DNA of 64,000 nt from Aquisphaera giovannonii (GTDB lineage Bacteria > Planctomycetota > Planctomycetia > Isosphaerales > Isosphaeraceae), in NCBI RefSeq assembly GCF_008087625.1, contig NZ_CP042997.1, positions 4,402,001-4,466,000 on the forward strand. Reading direction: 5' to 3'. Within the stretch, counting starts at the first letter, position 1. Every line of letters starts with the position of its first letter. The position numbers and the translations under genes are program-made. The notes beneath the pieces are model-generated. The model was not told the DNA's origin. It did not search any database and worked only from the letters and a program-made list of their open reading frames with translations. Below, in pieces: positions 11,501 to 20,200 of the stretch.

Positions 11501-14037
11501 CGCTGGTGGAGCTGATCGGCCCCGAGGGGCGGGTCGTGAACTCGTACGGCCTGACCGAGGCGACGATCGACAGCACCTACTTCGAGGGCTCCCGGTTCGA
11601 GGATGAGGAGGACGGCCGGGTCCCGATCGGCCGGCCGTACCCCGGCACGCGGGCCTACGTGCTCGACGCGCAGATGGCCCCCGTGCCGCCGGGGGTCGTG
11701 GGCGAGCTGTACCTCGGCGGCCCCGGCGTGGCCAGGGGCTACGCGGGCTCGCCTGGGGCGACCGCCGCGAGATTCGTACCGGACCCGTTCGGCGAGGTCC
11801 CCGGTGCGAGGCTCTACCGGACGGGGGACCTCGTCCGCTGGCGGGCCGACGGCAACCTCGACTACCTCGCCCGGGCCGACCGGCAGCTCAAGATCAACGG
11901 CGTCCGCATCGAGCCCGCGGAGATCGAGGAGGCCCTGCTGTCGCACCCGGCCGCGAGGGAGGCCGTGGTCGAGGCCCGCGACGCGGGCCGGGGGCGTCGC
12001 CGGCTCGTCGCCTACGCCACCCTCGACGGGCCGCCCGGGGGGCGTCCGGACGCCGACGAGCTGCGCGGGTGGCTCCGGCGGCGGCTCCCCGAGGCCATGG
12101 TCCCCGCCGCGCTGGTGCTCCTGGACGAATTCCCGCTCTCGCCCAACGGCAAGATCGACCGCCGAGCCCTCCCCGACCCCGCGCCGGAGGCGGCCGACTC
12201 CGAGGGCTACGTCGCGCCACGGACCCCGGCCGAGGCCACGCTGGCGAGGATCGCCGAGGGCCTGCTGGAGGTGGACCGCGTCGGCATCCGCGACAACGTC
12301 TTCGCGATGGGCATCGACTCGATCCTGGGCATCCAGCTCATCTCTAGGGCCCGCGGGGAGGGCCTCTCGCTGAGCCCGGCCGACCTCTTCCGCTACCCGA
12401 CCATCGCCGAGCTGGCCGCCGCCCCGGGCATCCTGCCGGACGCCTCGGCGGCCCGCGCCCAGCGGCCGCTCGAATCGACCGAGCCCTTCGCCCTCGTCCC
12501 GGACCCGGCGCTCCGCGAGCGGCTCGCCGCGGGGTCGCCGGCCGAGGACCTCTTCCCGCTGACGCCGGTGCAGGAGGGCATCCTCTACCACGCGACGGCC
12601 TCGCCCGGGGGGGGGCTCTACGTCGAGCAGCTCGTCTGCCGGATCGAGGGCGGGCTCGACGAGGCGGCCTTCCGCGAGGCCTGGCGGCGGGTCGTCGCCC
12701 ACCACCCCGCGTTGCGGTCCTCGATCGCCGCCGCGCCCGACGGGCGGCATTACCAGGTCGTCCGCGCCGATGACGGCTCACTCGACCTGCCCTTCGCCGC
12801 GGAGGACCTGCGCGGCATGGATCCCTCGGGCCGCGAGGGTCGCATCGCCGCATTCCTCGAGGCCGACCAGGCCCGGGGCTTCGACCCGTCGCGGCCGCCC
12901 CTCATGCGGCTGGCCCTATTCCGGCTGGAGGACGCGGCCTACCAGCTCGCCTGGACGATCCACCACGTCGTCGCCGACGGCTGGAGCCTGGGCATCCTGC
13001 TGCGGGACGCGATCGCCGCGTACGGGGCGATCGCTCGCGGTGAGGAGCCGGCCTTCGCGGCCAATCGCCCGTTCCGCGACTACATCGCCCGGCTCGACGG
13101 CCGCGCCCCGGACGGGGCGGAGGCCTTCTGGAGGGCCGCCCTGCGGGGCGTCTCCGGGCCGACGCCGCTGGGCCTCGACGGGCCGGCCGGCGACAGGCCC
13201 GCGCACCACGTCGCCGGGCCCATGGAGGAGATCGGGCGGGCCCTGCCGCCCTCGGTCGCCCGGGGCCTGAACGAGGTCGCCCGCGCCGGCCAGGTGACGC
13301 TGAATACCGTGCTGCAAGGGGCCTGGGCCCTGCTCCTGTCGCGCTACGCCGGCCGCGACGACGTCGTCTTCGGCGTCACGGTCGCCGGCCGGCCGGCCGA
13401 GCTGCCGGGCATGGAGTCCATGGTCGGAGTCTTCATCAACACGCTGCCGCTCCGCGTCCGGGCCGACGACGCCGAATGGCTGGTACCGTGGCTCCAGGGC
13501 GTGCAGCGGAGGGCCGCGGGCCTGCGTCCCTATGAGGCGCTGCCGCTGTCCGCGATCCACGAGTGGAGCGAGGTCCCGCCCGGCCGCCCGCTCTTCGAGA
13601 GCCTGCTCATCGTCCAGAACCTGCCCCTCGCCGGTCTTCTGGGCCGCGAGGCGGGCCGGCTCGGCATCCGCTCCGCGCACTACCGGGAGCGGACCCACCA
13701 CCCGATCACGATCACGGTCGTGCCGGGCAACGAGATCGACGTCAAGGTCGGCTACGACGCGGGCCGGTTCGACCGCGAGGCGATCGGCTCCCTCCTCGGC
13801 CAGTTCTCGCACCTGCTGGAGTCGATCGCGGCCGACCCCGAACGGCGGCTCGGCGCGTTCGCCCTCGCGGGCGAGTTGTCCGGGCACGCGGGCCTCGCCG
13901 GCTGGGATCCCGGCGAGGGCGACGGCGCGGGGCTTGCGGGCCCCGACGACCTGGACATCGACATCGAGGGCCTGAGCGAGCAGGAGCTTGATGCCCTGAT
14001 CAGCGAGCTCGGCCCGACCTCGGGGAACGAATCATGA
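2578..14037 (+). CDS. Hybrid PKS-NRPS: FAAL-ACP-KS-AT-KR-ACP-C-A-PCP-C
   Basis: A 3819-residue loading and first-elongation enzyme. Approximate domains: fatty acyl-AMP ligase 1-600 (YTSGSTADPKG at 185); ACP 615-695 (Ser648 in GLGSVE); ketosynthase 706-1135 (Cys869, His1004, His1044 all present); acyltransferase 1225-1540 (Ser1320 in GHSVGE, with IAFH suggesting malonyl-CoA); ketoreductase 1835-2020 (GGLGDLG, catalytic Ser/Tyr/Asn present, Trp eight residues before the Tyr as in A-type KRs); ACP 2115-2190 (Ser2149); condensation 2210-2650 (HHIVSD at 2350-2355); adenylation 2690-3180; PCP 3190-3270 (Ser3248); a second condensation domain 3300-3780 (HHVVAD). No DH or ER is seen. The ten specificity residues read as D-V-G-E-A-G-S-I-D-K, one change from the recalled ornithine code. 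Inference: it activates a fatty acid, adds one malonate unit, reduces it to a 3-hydroxyacyl chain and acylates ornithine. The acidic C-terminal tail (SEQELDALISEL) resembles a docking peptide. Confidence 0.93.
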   Translation: MTSRPKTAEPFESLTELLGSRAAEGPDRPLFSFLADGDGDVAGSDLPALSRGELMLRSRALAARLQAKGLAGSRALLLFPPGLEFLVGFFGCLHAGVVAVPAYPPRLNRPMTRLRSIAADAEPAVVLTCVSQRGLIGRWREGVPELTAREFLITDEGPGAGEVADLATGWEDPRAGRDTLAFLQYTSGSTADPKGVMITHGNLLANSALIRGLFAATQDDRGVFWLPLFHDMGLIGGVLQTLYCGGSSTLMSPVSFLQRPLRWLEAISRTGAAISGGPNFAYDLCVEKTTPGQRASLDLSRWRIAFNGAEPVRAETLDRFAEAFAPAGFRREAFLPCYGLAESTLMVAGRTLGPGWSPVLVDAGQLDRGLAAAPAGAAPSRLLVGHGGPLEDAEVVIADRETGLRCDEGRVGEILVSGPSVARGYWNRPGETASTFAATVPGLEGRAFLRTGDLGFLRDGELVVTGRIKDLIILRGRNLYPQDIERTVEGCHPSLRPGGCAAFSAEVEGGERLVVVQEVERPRRGEPSDEALAAIRAAVAEQHDVEVHSIRLIKPLGLPRTSSGKVQRHACRTAFLDGGLEVVAAWDRAAAGHAATGTPAEPVAEAPPAARSRREIARWLAERIARTLGLGPDEVDPTRPLASFGLGSVEAVGLAGDLGSLLGCPVSPLLVYDHPTIDAIAAFLGDEPATSPSARVEPPPVDPSREPIAVIGIGCRFPGAEGPSAFWSLLAEGREAIGHVPASRRSESAAEARGIPSRGGFLDDVAGFDADFFGIAPREAALIDPQHRLLLEVAWEAMEDAGLVPSKLAGSRVGVFVGVSTNDYAQIQSRRRSRADAYRVTGGAGSIAANRLSYAFDFRGPSLAVDTACSSSLVAVHLACKSLREGESTLALAGGVNLILSPEVAENFARLGFLSPDGRCKAFDARADGYVRGEGAGVVVLKPLSRALADGDPILGLIRGGAVNQDGRTNGITAPSGAAQEAVLRDAYRDAGVSPGDVAYVEAHGTGTLLGDPIEAAALGAVLAEGRPAGLPCAIGSVKTNVGHLEAAAGVAGLIKAVLSLRHGLLPPSLNFDEPNPYIPFDALGLRVPTAPEPLPAADGDGPAIVGVSSFGFGGTNAHLVLERFAAAPGEPPAADPGPFLVPISARSEESLRSLAKAVGGRLAAPDAPAIADVAATLANRREHHEHRAAIVAADCATLLDGIDAFLAGKSRPGVASGRRPAHGRPQVAFVFSGQGGLWPGVGRALAESEPAFREALEACDHALSLHGDRSLHAAFFGHDEPPATGDPGYDQPLQFAIQVAIAALWKSWGIEPDVVLGHSVGEVAAAHLAGILSLDDAARIITHRGRSMRRAAGRGRMLAAAIDAAEARERLAGRGETLSLAAINGPRSVSISGEPDAIAALAAELRAGSRAARDVDVSIAFHGPQMDGPRAELEAALSGLSPSPGAVRFVSTVTGGELRGDELDARYWGRNVREPVLFEPALRVLAAEGFRVALEVGAHPIHAAGIAASLGEGGTGPRPVVVGSLRRGEDRRSTLLDAAAALYAAGCDLDWERLAPRGRLVPLPTYPWSRAEYWLEDEPEPPAAAPSSNGHATNGHGSNGHATNGHGRLADIAAANGHAAGGDGPTLLHRLLWEPAPDRGAASPDLAGHWRILGRSAGELGRRIEEAGGTWEAGELPRRTRPDLGLRGVIDARPLDLAPASDLASIEEGHRVILGGLLEVVREIAAIDGPARPRLWIVTRGARRVVDGDPAPDLVQAPLWGFGRSLALEYPEAWGGLIDLDPAAGADVADAIAAAIREPGGDDAIAARGGRHHAARLEPIDASPTGAEGLTIRPSGTYLITGGLGDLGLAVARDLVARGARRLVLLGRTPLPPRASWQALEAGDPSAPRVAAIRELEDRGATVLTAAADAADRPSMERLLDDLARAFPPIRGVIHAAGVVRPRPATEIDEAALAETLRPKVAGGWNLHELTGGLDLDFFVLFSSVASLWGSPKQVDYAAANGFLDALAEARRTAGLPALSVNWGPWGEVGMASREGRNDAMALLGLRPLAAGPALEALDLLAGGPHAQAAVVDADWARLKSLHARDGRNRLLERMGGSPGGDGGAGRGRRADGEPLLQVVRRQLAGVLRTTPEKVDPEKTLTMLGLDSLTALEVKAGLEAELGIVLPLSLLLQGSTVGALTAAVEPLLDGDAAGTDDEPRAPGEAHAAIAATATPTLSFGQQMVWYAHQFAEGARAYNIGGAGRVRGPVDLAALRRSLGRMVSRHEAMRTAFDDSRGAPEFRLLDAREVLADEPSWFLVEDARGLDDPGIRTRIDELASRPFDLARGPLFRVHVLELGGEGHAILITFHHIVSDFWSLAVFVDELGRLYAGEREGRGDEAESALAPISHGYADFVRWQHAWLDGAPGRRSWAYWSRQLGGELPVLDLPTDRPRPAVRSQRGATLHLNLDPARTAALVELGRSRGCSLYVTILAALQVLLSRYSGQDDVIVGSPVSGRTRPDWERLIGYFVNLLPMRGDLSGNPTFEEYMGRLRRVVAEGLEHQDFPFSQLAARLQPRPDLSRSPLFQVMYIHQRAHRLDEAGLTPFSLGADGLDMVVHGLPVESLATDRHAALFDLTLTTAMRGDRLALSLEYATDLFEAGTAGRMAEGLLSLLADVAADPTRRIGDLDIVGDTQRTRMVAATAGAELPASSHETIHERFEARAALTPDAPAIVSGGDVLTYRELDRRADLLARRLAARGVGPEVVVGLLVASWPTRVVGLLGVLKAGGAYLPLDPDLPAERRAAMVEDAGASLVLTDLPPGRRDGLAGRDAMGLDGEATGGAEPAAARPARRPAGGNLAYVIFTSGSTGRAKGVMVSHASLLAAGDAWAAAYRLRQEPLRHLQAAAFSFDVFTGDWVRALTTGGTLVACPRDVLLDPPALAGLIRRERIDCLELVPAVAEALARQLQAEGRGLDGIRLLAVGSDMLRGRLYRTLVELIGPEGRVVNSYGLTEATIDSTYFEGSRFEDEEDGRVPIGRPYPGTRAYVLDAQMAPVPPGVVGELYLGGPGVARGYAGSPGATAARFVPDPFGEVPGARLYRTGDLVRWRADGNLDYLARADRQLKINGVRIEPAEIEEALLSHPAAREAVVEARDAGRGRRRLVAYATLDGPPGGRPDADELRGWLRRRLPEAMVPAALVLLDEFPLSPNGKIDRRALPDPAPEAADSEGYVAPRTPAEATLARIAEGLLEVDRVGIRDNVFAMGIDSILGIQLISRARGEGLSLSPADLFRYPTIAELAAAPGILPDASAARAQRPLESTEPFALVPDPALRERLAAGSPAEDLFPLTPVQEGILYHATASPGGGLYVEQLVCRIEGGLDEAAFREAWRRVVAHHPALRSSIAAAPDGRHYQVVRADDGSLDLPFAAEDLRGMDPSGREGRIAAFLEADQARGFDPSRPPLMRLALFRLEDAAYQLAWTIHHVVADGWSLGILLRDAIAAYGAIARGEEPAFAANRPFRDYIARLDGRAPDGAEAFWRAALRGVSGPTPLGLDGPAGDRPAHHVAGPMEEIGRALPPSVARGLNEVARAGQVTLNTVLQGAWALLLSRYAGRDDVVFGVTVAGRPAELPGMESMVGVFINTLPLRVRADDAEWLVPWLQGVQRRAAGLRPYEALPLSAIHEWSEVPPGRPLFESLLIVQNLPLAGLLGREAGRLGIRSAHYRERTHHPITITVVPGNEIDVKVGYDAGRFDREAIGSLLGQFSHLLESIAADPERRLGAFALAGELSGHAGLAGWDPGEGDGAGLAGPDDLDIDIEGLSEQELDALISELGPTSGNES
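7345..7434 (+). repeat. NGH-repeat interdomain linker in the synthase
   Basis: Between the acyltransferase and the ketoreductase region the protein has five Asn-Gly-His units (residues about 1590-1619), four of them every five residues. The DNA shows matching short direct repeats built on AACGGGCAC/AACGGCCAC. It looks like a low-complexity flexible linker. A metal-binding role for the regularly spaced histidines is possible but not shown. Confidence 0.8.
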
Positions 14038-17000
14038 GCAGGATGCCGGGGGTCGCGGGTCTGACCGTCGAACAGAAGCGCGCGCTCGCCGCCAGGCTCC
14101 TGCGCGAGAAGGCCGCGGCGCGGCCCGCCTCGCCGCCGCTCCTGCCGGCGCTCTTCGAGGAGCGGGCCGCGGGCACGCCCCAGGCGCTCGCCGTCTCCGA
14201 CGGCTCCGAGGCGCTGACGTACGCCGAGCTGGACCGCCGCGCGGGCCGGCTGGCCGCCCGGCTGCGGGCGATGGGGGCCGGCCCGGAGACGCTCGTCGGC
14301 GTCCACCTCGGGCGGTCCTGCTCCACGCTGGCCGCCCTGATCGCCGTCCACAAGGCCGGCGCCGCGTACTTGCCGCTCGACCCGGCCTTCCCCGAGGCCC
14401 GCCTGCGGCATATGGTCGAGGACTCCGGCACGCGCATCCTGCTGACCGAGCGGGCGACCCGGGGCGGGATCCCCGGGCCGGGCCTGGAACGCCTCTGCCT
14501 CGACGACGGCGACACGGCGGGCGGGGCGGGCAACGACGAGCGACGGCCCCACGCCCCCATCGACGCCCGCAACCTCGCCTACGTCCTCTACACCTCGGGC
14601 TCCACGGGCAGGCCCAAGGGCGTGCAGGTGACGCACGGGGCGCTCGCCAACTTCCTGACGTCCATGCGGTCGATCGTGGGCATGAACGCCCGCGACGCGA
14701 TCCTCGCGGTCACGACGCTCTCGTTCGACATCGCCGCGCTGGAGCTCTTCCTGCCCCTGATCTGCGGGGCGCGGGTCGACATCGCGGACCGCGAGACGGC
14801 CGCCGACGGCGCCCGGCTGGCGAGGCGCCTGGACGACCCGGCGATCACGTTCCTCCAGGCGACGCCCGCGACCTGGCGGGCGCTGCTGGACGCCGGCTGG
14901 CGCGGCAAGCGGGGGCTGACGATGCTCTGCGGCGGCGAGGCCCTGCCGCGTTCCCTGGCCGACCGGCTGCTGGACAAGGGCGAGGCCCTCTGGAACGTCT
15001 ACGGGCCCACCGAGACGACGATCTGGTCCTCGGCCTGGCGGGTGGAGCCGGGCGAGGTGCCGATCGTGATCGGCCATCCCCTGGCGAACACGCAGCTCCT
15101 GGTGCTCGATCATCGGTTGCGCCCGGCCCCCGTCGGCGTCACGGGCGAGCTCTACATCGGCGGAGACGGCCTGGCGAGGGGCTACCGCAGCCGGCCCGGG
15201 CTCACCGCCGAGCGGTTCCTCCCGGACCCCACCGGCTCGTCGCCCGGGGCGCGGATCTACCGGACCGGCGACCTCGCCCGCCGCCGGGCCGACGGCGCGA
15301 TCGAGTGCCTCGGCCGCGCGGACCACCAGGTCAAGGTCCGCGGCTACCGCATCGAGCTGGGCGAGGTCGAGGCCGCCCTCGCGAAGCACGAGGGGCTCCG
15401 CGACGCCGCCGTCATCGCCCGCCCGGACGCGAGCGGGGAGGCCAGCCTGGCCGCCTTCGTCGTGCCCCGCGGCGAGGCCCCGGCGCCCTCGGCCCTCCGC
15501 GACCGGCTGCTCGAGCAGCTCCCCGAGTACATGATCCCGTCCACGTTCACGGCCCTCGACGCCCTGCCCCTGACCCCCAACGGCAAGGTGGATCGCAAGG
15601 CGCTCGCCGAGTCCGGCCCCGCGTCGGCCCCCGCCGGCACGCCCCAGCGGCCGCCTCGGGGCGCCATGGAGGAGTCGCTCGCCGACCTCTGGGCCGACCT
15701 CTTCGGCGTCCCCAGGGTCGGCGTCCTGGACAACTTCTTCGAGCTCGGCGGCCACTCGCTCCTCGTCATCCAGCTCCTGGGTCGGCTGCGGCAGACGTTC
15801 GGCGTGGAGGTCCCGCTCCGGGCCTTCGTGGACGACCCCACCGTCGCCGGGCTCTCCCGGCTGGTCGAATCGGCGCTGGCCGGCGGGACGGTCGCCGACG
15901 CATCGCCCATCGAGCGGCTGCCCCGCGACGGCTCCCCGCTGCCGGCCTCCTTCGCCCAGCAGCGGCTCTGGTATCTCGACCAGCTCCAGCCCGGCGACGC
16001 CTCGTACAACATCCCGATGGCCGTCCGGCTGGAGGGCGCCCTCGACGTCCCCGCGCTGTCGAAGGCCCTCGCCGAGATCGTCCGGCGGCACGAGACGTTG
16101 CGGACCACGTTCGCGGCGATCGAGGGCGTCCCCCACCAGCAGATCGCCGAGGCCGCCGAATTGCCGCTGGAGGTCGAGCCGCTCGACGGGGCCGACGAGG
16201 CGGCCCTGCGCGAGAGGCTGCGCGAGCTGGGCACGCGGCCCTTCGACCTGGCGGGGGGCCCGGTCCTGCGGGCCCGGCTGCTTCGGCTCGGCGAGGGCGA
16301 CCATGTCCTCTCCCTCGTCGTGCACCACATCGCCGCCGACGGTTGGTCGATGGGGGTGCTGATCGGCGAGGCGACGGCGCTGTACGAGGCGTTCCGCCGC
16401 GGCGGGCCCTCGCCCCTGCCCGAGCTGGCGATCCAGTACGCCGACTTCGCCGCCTGGCAGCGCCGGGCCCTCTCCGGCGACGCGCTCGACTCCCACCTCG
16501 CCTTCTGGCGCGAGCGGCTCGCCGGGCTCCGGCCCGCCGGGCTGCCCGCCGATCATCCCGAGCCGGCCGGGCCCGCGAACCGCGCCGGCGAGGCCCGCGG
16601 GAAGGTCGCGGGGGATGTGCTGGGCGGCCTGAAGCGGCTGGCGAGGGAGGGCGGGGCGACGCTCTACATGGCCCTCCTGGCGGCCCTCGACGCCCTCCTG
16701 GCCCGCTACACCGGCTCCGACGACGTCGCCGTCGGGACACCCGTCGCCGGCCGCTCACGGCCCGAGGCCGAGGGCCTCGTCGGGTTCTTCGTCAACACCC
16801 TGGTCGTCCGCTCCGACCTCTCCGGCTCCCCCGGCTTCCGACGGCTCCTGGCCCGCGTCCGCCGCGACGCCCTGGACGCCTACGCGCACCAGGACCTCCC
16901 CTTCGAACGACTCGTCGGCGAGCTCCGGGAGACGCCCTTCCGCGTCATGTTCGTCCTCCAGAATGCGCCGCTGCCCCCGCTGGAGGCGGAGGGCCTGCGG

Positions 17001-17285
17001 CTGTCGGCGATCGACGTCCCCTCGTCGGTCGCGAAGTTCGACGCCACGCTCTTCGCCATGGAGCACGACGGCGGGCTCGAGCTGACCCTGGAATACCGGG
17101 CAGAGCGGTACGAGGCGGCGACGATGGAGCGGCTCCTGGCCGGCTACCGGAGGCTCCTGGAGGAGATCGTCGCCGGGCCTGATCGCCCGATCGCGGAGCT
17201 CCCGATCGTCTCGCACGACGAGCGCATGCGGATGCTCGGCGAATGGAACCGGCCGGCCGGCGACGACCTGGGGATCGGCTCATGA
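14034..17285 (+). CDS. NRPS A-PCP-C, predicted glycine-activating
   Basis: A 1083-residue NRPS starting in a 4-nt ATGA overlap with the previous stop. Domains: adenylation about 40-520 (YTSGSTGRPKG at 186), PCP about 540-620 (Ser575 in GGHSL), condensation about 630-1080 (HHIAAD at 764-769). The protein opens with the A domain because its partner C domain is the last domain of the upstream protein, so modules are split between C and A. Specificity residues read as D-I-L-Q-L-G-V-I-W-K, one change from the recalled glycine code DILQLGLIWK. The N-terminus (LTVEQKRALAARLLREK) is a short basic helix that could receive the acidic tail of an upstream protein. The PCP and C region is nearly identical in DNA to that of the next gene. 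The glycine call is inference from alignment by eye. Confidence 0.93.
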   Translation: MSRMPGVAGLTVEQKRALAARLLREKAAARPASPPLLPALFEERAAGTPQALAVSDGSEALTYAELDRRAGRLAARLRAMGAGPETLVGVHLGRSCSTLAALIAVHKAGAAYLPLDPAFPEARLRHMVEDSGTRILLTERATRGGIPGPGLERLCLDDGDTAGGAGNDERRPHAPIDARNLAYVLYTSGSTGRPKGVQVTHGALANFLTSMRSIVGMNARDAILAVTTLSFDIAALELFLPLICGARVDIADRETAADGARLARRLDDPAITFLQATPATWRALLDAGWRGKRGLTMLCGGEALPRSLADRLLDKGEALWNVYGPTETTIWSSAWRVEPGEVPIVIGHPLANTQLLVLDHRLRPAPVGVTGELYIGGDGLARGYRSRPGLTAERFLPDPTGSSPGARIYRTGDLARRRADGAIECLGRADHQVKVRGYRIELGEVEAALAKHEGLRDAAVIARPDASGEASLAAFVVPRGEAPAPSALRDRLLEQLPEYMIPSTFTALDALPLTPNGKVDRKALAESGPASAPAGTPQRPPRGAMEESLADLWADLFGVPRVGVLDNFFELGGHSLLVIQLLGRLRQTFGVEVPLRAFVDDPTVAGLSRLVESALAGGTVADASPIERLPRDGSPLPASFAQQRLWYLDQLQPGDASYNIPMAVRLEGALDVPALSKALAEIVRRHETLRTTFAAIEGVPHQQIAEAAELPLEVEPLDGADEAALRERLRELGTRPFDLAGGPVLRARLLRLGEGDHVLSLVVHHIAADGWSMGVLIGEATALYEAFRRGGPSPLPELAIQYADFAAWQRRALSGDALDSHLAFWRERLAGLRPAGLPADHPEPAGPANRAGEARGKVAGDVLGGLKRLAREGGATLYMALLAALDALLARYTGSDDVAVGTPVAGRSRPEAEGLVGFFVNTLVVRSDLSGSPGFRRLLARVRRDALDAYAHQDLPFERLVGELRETPFRVMFVLQNAPLPPLEAEGLRLSAIDVPSSVAKFDATLFAMEHDGGLELTLEYRAERYEAATMERLLAGYRRLLEEIVAGPDRPIAELPIVSHDERMRMLGEWNRPAGDDLGIGS
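15771..15836 (+). repeat. Exact 66-bp repeat in PCP region (copy 1 of 2; copy 2 at 19013-19078)
   Basis: These 66 bases just after the PCP serine codon recur without a mismatch at 19013-19078 in the next NRPS gene. The match is at DNA level, including synonymous positions, so it reflects recent duplication or gene conversion and not only protein constraint. Confidence 0.9.
16689..16909 (+). repeat. Exact 221-bp repeat in condensation domain (copy 1 of 2; copy 2 at 19934-20154)
   Basis: A 221-base stretch in the C-terminal half of the condensation domain is identical at 19934-20154. The similarity continues on both sides with few mismatches. The adenylation domains of the two genes differ clearly and select different residues, so the identity is limited to the PCP-C part. 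Confidence 0.92.
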
Positions 17286-20200
17286 ACGCACCAGTCCAGG
17301 CCGAGACCAGGGGCCTCGATCGCGAGCCGGCGGCACGTCCGCTCGAGCCGCTCCACCGCGCCTTCGAGCGACAGGCGGCGCGGACGCCCGAGGCGGTGGC
17401 GTTGAGGGCCGCGACGGGCGAGGTCTCCTATCGCGAGCTCAACGACCGCGCGAATCAGCTCGCCCGCCGGCTGAAGGCGATGGGCGTCGGCCCGGACGTC
17501 CTGGTCGGGGTCTGCCTGCCGCGGTCGGCGGAGATGGTCGTCGGCCTGCTCGCGGCGCTGAAGGCGGGCGGCGCGTACGTGCCGCTCGACCCTTCGTACC
17601 CGGCGGACCGCCTGGCCTACATGCTGGAGGACTCGGCCGCGGCCGTCCTGCTGACCGAGGATCGCCTGGCCGGATCGCTCGCTGACTTCGCGGGGCCGAC
17701 CCTGTTCCTGGACCGCGACGCGCCCGGGCTTGCCGAGGAGATCGACGCCGACCTGCCGGGCGACACGCGGCCGGGGGACCTCGCCTACGTCATCTACACG
17801 TCGGGCTCGACCGGGCGGCCCAAGGGGGTGATGATCACCCACGGGGGGCTCACCAATTACCTGGGCTGGTGCGTCCGCGCCTACGCGATGGCCGGCGGCC
17901 GAGGCGCCCCGGTGCACTCGTCGATCTCGTTCGACCTGACCGTCACGGCGCTCTGGGGCCCACTGCTCGCGGGGGGCCGCGTGGACCTGCTCGACGAGAG
18001 CCTCGGCCTGGAGCAGCTGCGCGACGCCTTCCGCGAGCCGCGGGACGACGGCGTGGTCAAGATCACGCCGGCCCACCTGAAATGGCTGGGCGACCAGCTC
18101 AAGCCGGAGGAGGCCGCGGGCCGCACCCGCGTCTTCGTGATCGGCGGCGAGCAGCTCACCGCGGCCCACGTCGCCTTCTGGCACGAGCACGCGCCCGGGA
18201 CGGCGCTCGTGAACGAGTACGGCCCGACGGAGACCGTCGTCGGCTGCTGCGTGTACCGGATCCCCGCCGGGCCGGTCGAGTCGCTCCCCCCCGTGATCCC
18301 GATCGGCCGGCCTGCCGCCGGGGCGAGGCTGTACGTCCTCGACGCTGGGATGGAGCCCGTCCCGCCGGGCCTGGCCGGCGAGCTCTACATCGGCGGCCCG
18401 GGCGTCGCCCGCGGATATCTCAAGCGCCCGGGGCTCACCGCGGAGAAATTCGTCCCCGACCCGTTTTCCGCCGAGCCCGGCGCACGGCTCTACCGCACGG
18501 GAGACCTCGCGCGATACCGCCCGGACGGCCAGTTCGAGTACCTCGGCCGGGTCGACCGCCAGGTGAAGGTGCGAGGCTACCGGATCGAGCCGGGCGAGAT
18601 CGAGTCGGCGCTCGCGCTCCACGAGCTCATCCGCGAGGCCGCCGTCGTGCCGCGAGAGGATGCCGGCGGCACGACCGTGCTGGCCGCCTACGTCGTCCCG
18701 CGCGGCGACATGGCCGGCCTGCCGCCCGCTGCCGAGCTGCGGGCCTGGCTCGCCGGACGGCTCCCGGAGTACATGGTCCCCGCGACGTTCACCGCGATCG
18801 AGGCATTGCCGCTCACGCCCAACGGCAAGCTCGACCCCGGGGCGCTGCCGGAGCCCGGCGAGGCGGCGCCCGCCCCGGGCCTGGCGTCACGGCCCGCGAG
18901 CGGCCCCGTCGAGGAAGGCGTGGCCGCCCTGGCCGCCGAGCTGCTCGGGACCGGGCCGCTCGGCGCCTCGGACAACTTCTTCGACCGCGGCGGCCACTCG
19001 CTCCTCGCCGCCCAGCTCCTGGGTCGGCTGCGGCAGACGTTCGGCGTGGAGGTCCCGCTCCGGGCCTTCGTGGACGACGCGACCGTCGCCGGCCTCGCGA
19101 GGCGGATCGAGGCCGCGCTCGCGGGGGGCGCCCGCGTCGACGAGCCGCCGATCGAACGGCTGCCCCGCGACGGATCCCCGCTGCCGGCCTCCTTCGCCCA
19201 GCAGCGGCTCTGGTATCTCGACCAGCTCAGCCCGGGGGACGTTTCCTACAACATCCACCTGGCCGTCCGTCTGGAGGGCGAGCTCGACGCCGACGCGCTC
19301 TCCAGGGCGATCGCCGAGATCGTCCGGCGGCACGAGACTCTGCGGACCACGTTCGTGGCCATCGAGGGGGTCCCGCACCAGCGGATCGCCGAGGCGGGCA
19401 CCTCGCCCGCGATCGAGTTCGAATCGCTCGATGGGGCCGGCGAGGCGGCCCTGCGCGAGAGGCTCCGCGAGCTGGGCCGCCAGCCCTTCGACCTTGCGAA
19501 CGGCCCGCTCTTTCACGCGAGGCTCCTGCGGCTCGGCGAGGGCGACCACGCCCTCTCGCTCGTCCTCCATCACGTCGTCTCCGACGGCTGGTCCACAGGC
19601 GTCCTGATCCGCGAGGCGACGGCGCTGTACGAGGCGTTCCGCCGCGGCGAGCCCTCGCCCCTGCCCGAGCTGCCCGTCCAGTACGCCGACTTCGCCTCCT
19701 GGCAGCGCCGGGCCCTCTCCGGCGACGCGCTCAACTCCCACCTCGCCTTCTGGCGCGACCGGCTCGCCGGGTGCGTCCCCCCGGAGATCCCCGCCGATCG
19801 CCCCGAATCCGCGCAGGCGCAAGGTCTCGCCGGCGAGGCCCGCGCCCGCGTCGAGCCCGCCGCCCTGGGGACCGTCAAGCGGCTGGCGAGGGAGGGCGGG
19901 GCGACGCTCTACATGGCCCTCCTGGCCGCCCTGGACGCCCTCCTGGCCCGCTACACCGGCTCCGACGACGTCGCCGTCGGGACACCCGTCGCCGGCCGCT
20001 CACGGCCCGAGGCCGAGGGCCTCGTCGGGTTCTTCGTCAACACCCTGGTCGTCCGCTCCGACCTCTCCGGCTCCCCCGGCTTCCGACGGCTCCTGGCCCG
20101 CGTCCGCCGCGACGCCCTGGACGCCTACGCGCACCAGGACCTCCCCTTCGAACGCCTCGTCGGCGAGCTCCACGCCTCGGGCGGCGGCGAGTTCCCGTTC

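Noticed and set aside
9724-16556. Further long minus-strand open frames opposite the NRPS genes
   Set aside because: Same composition-driven shadow; no recognisable domain or ribosome binding site.
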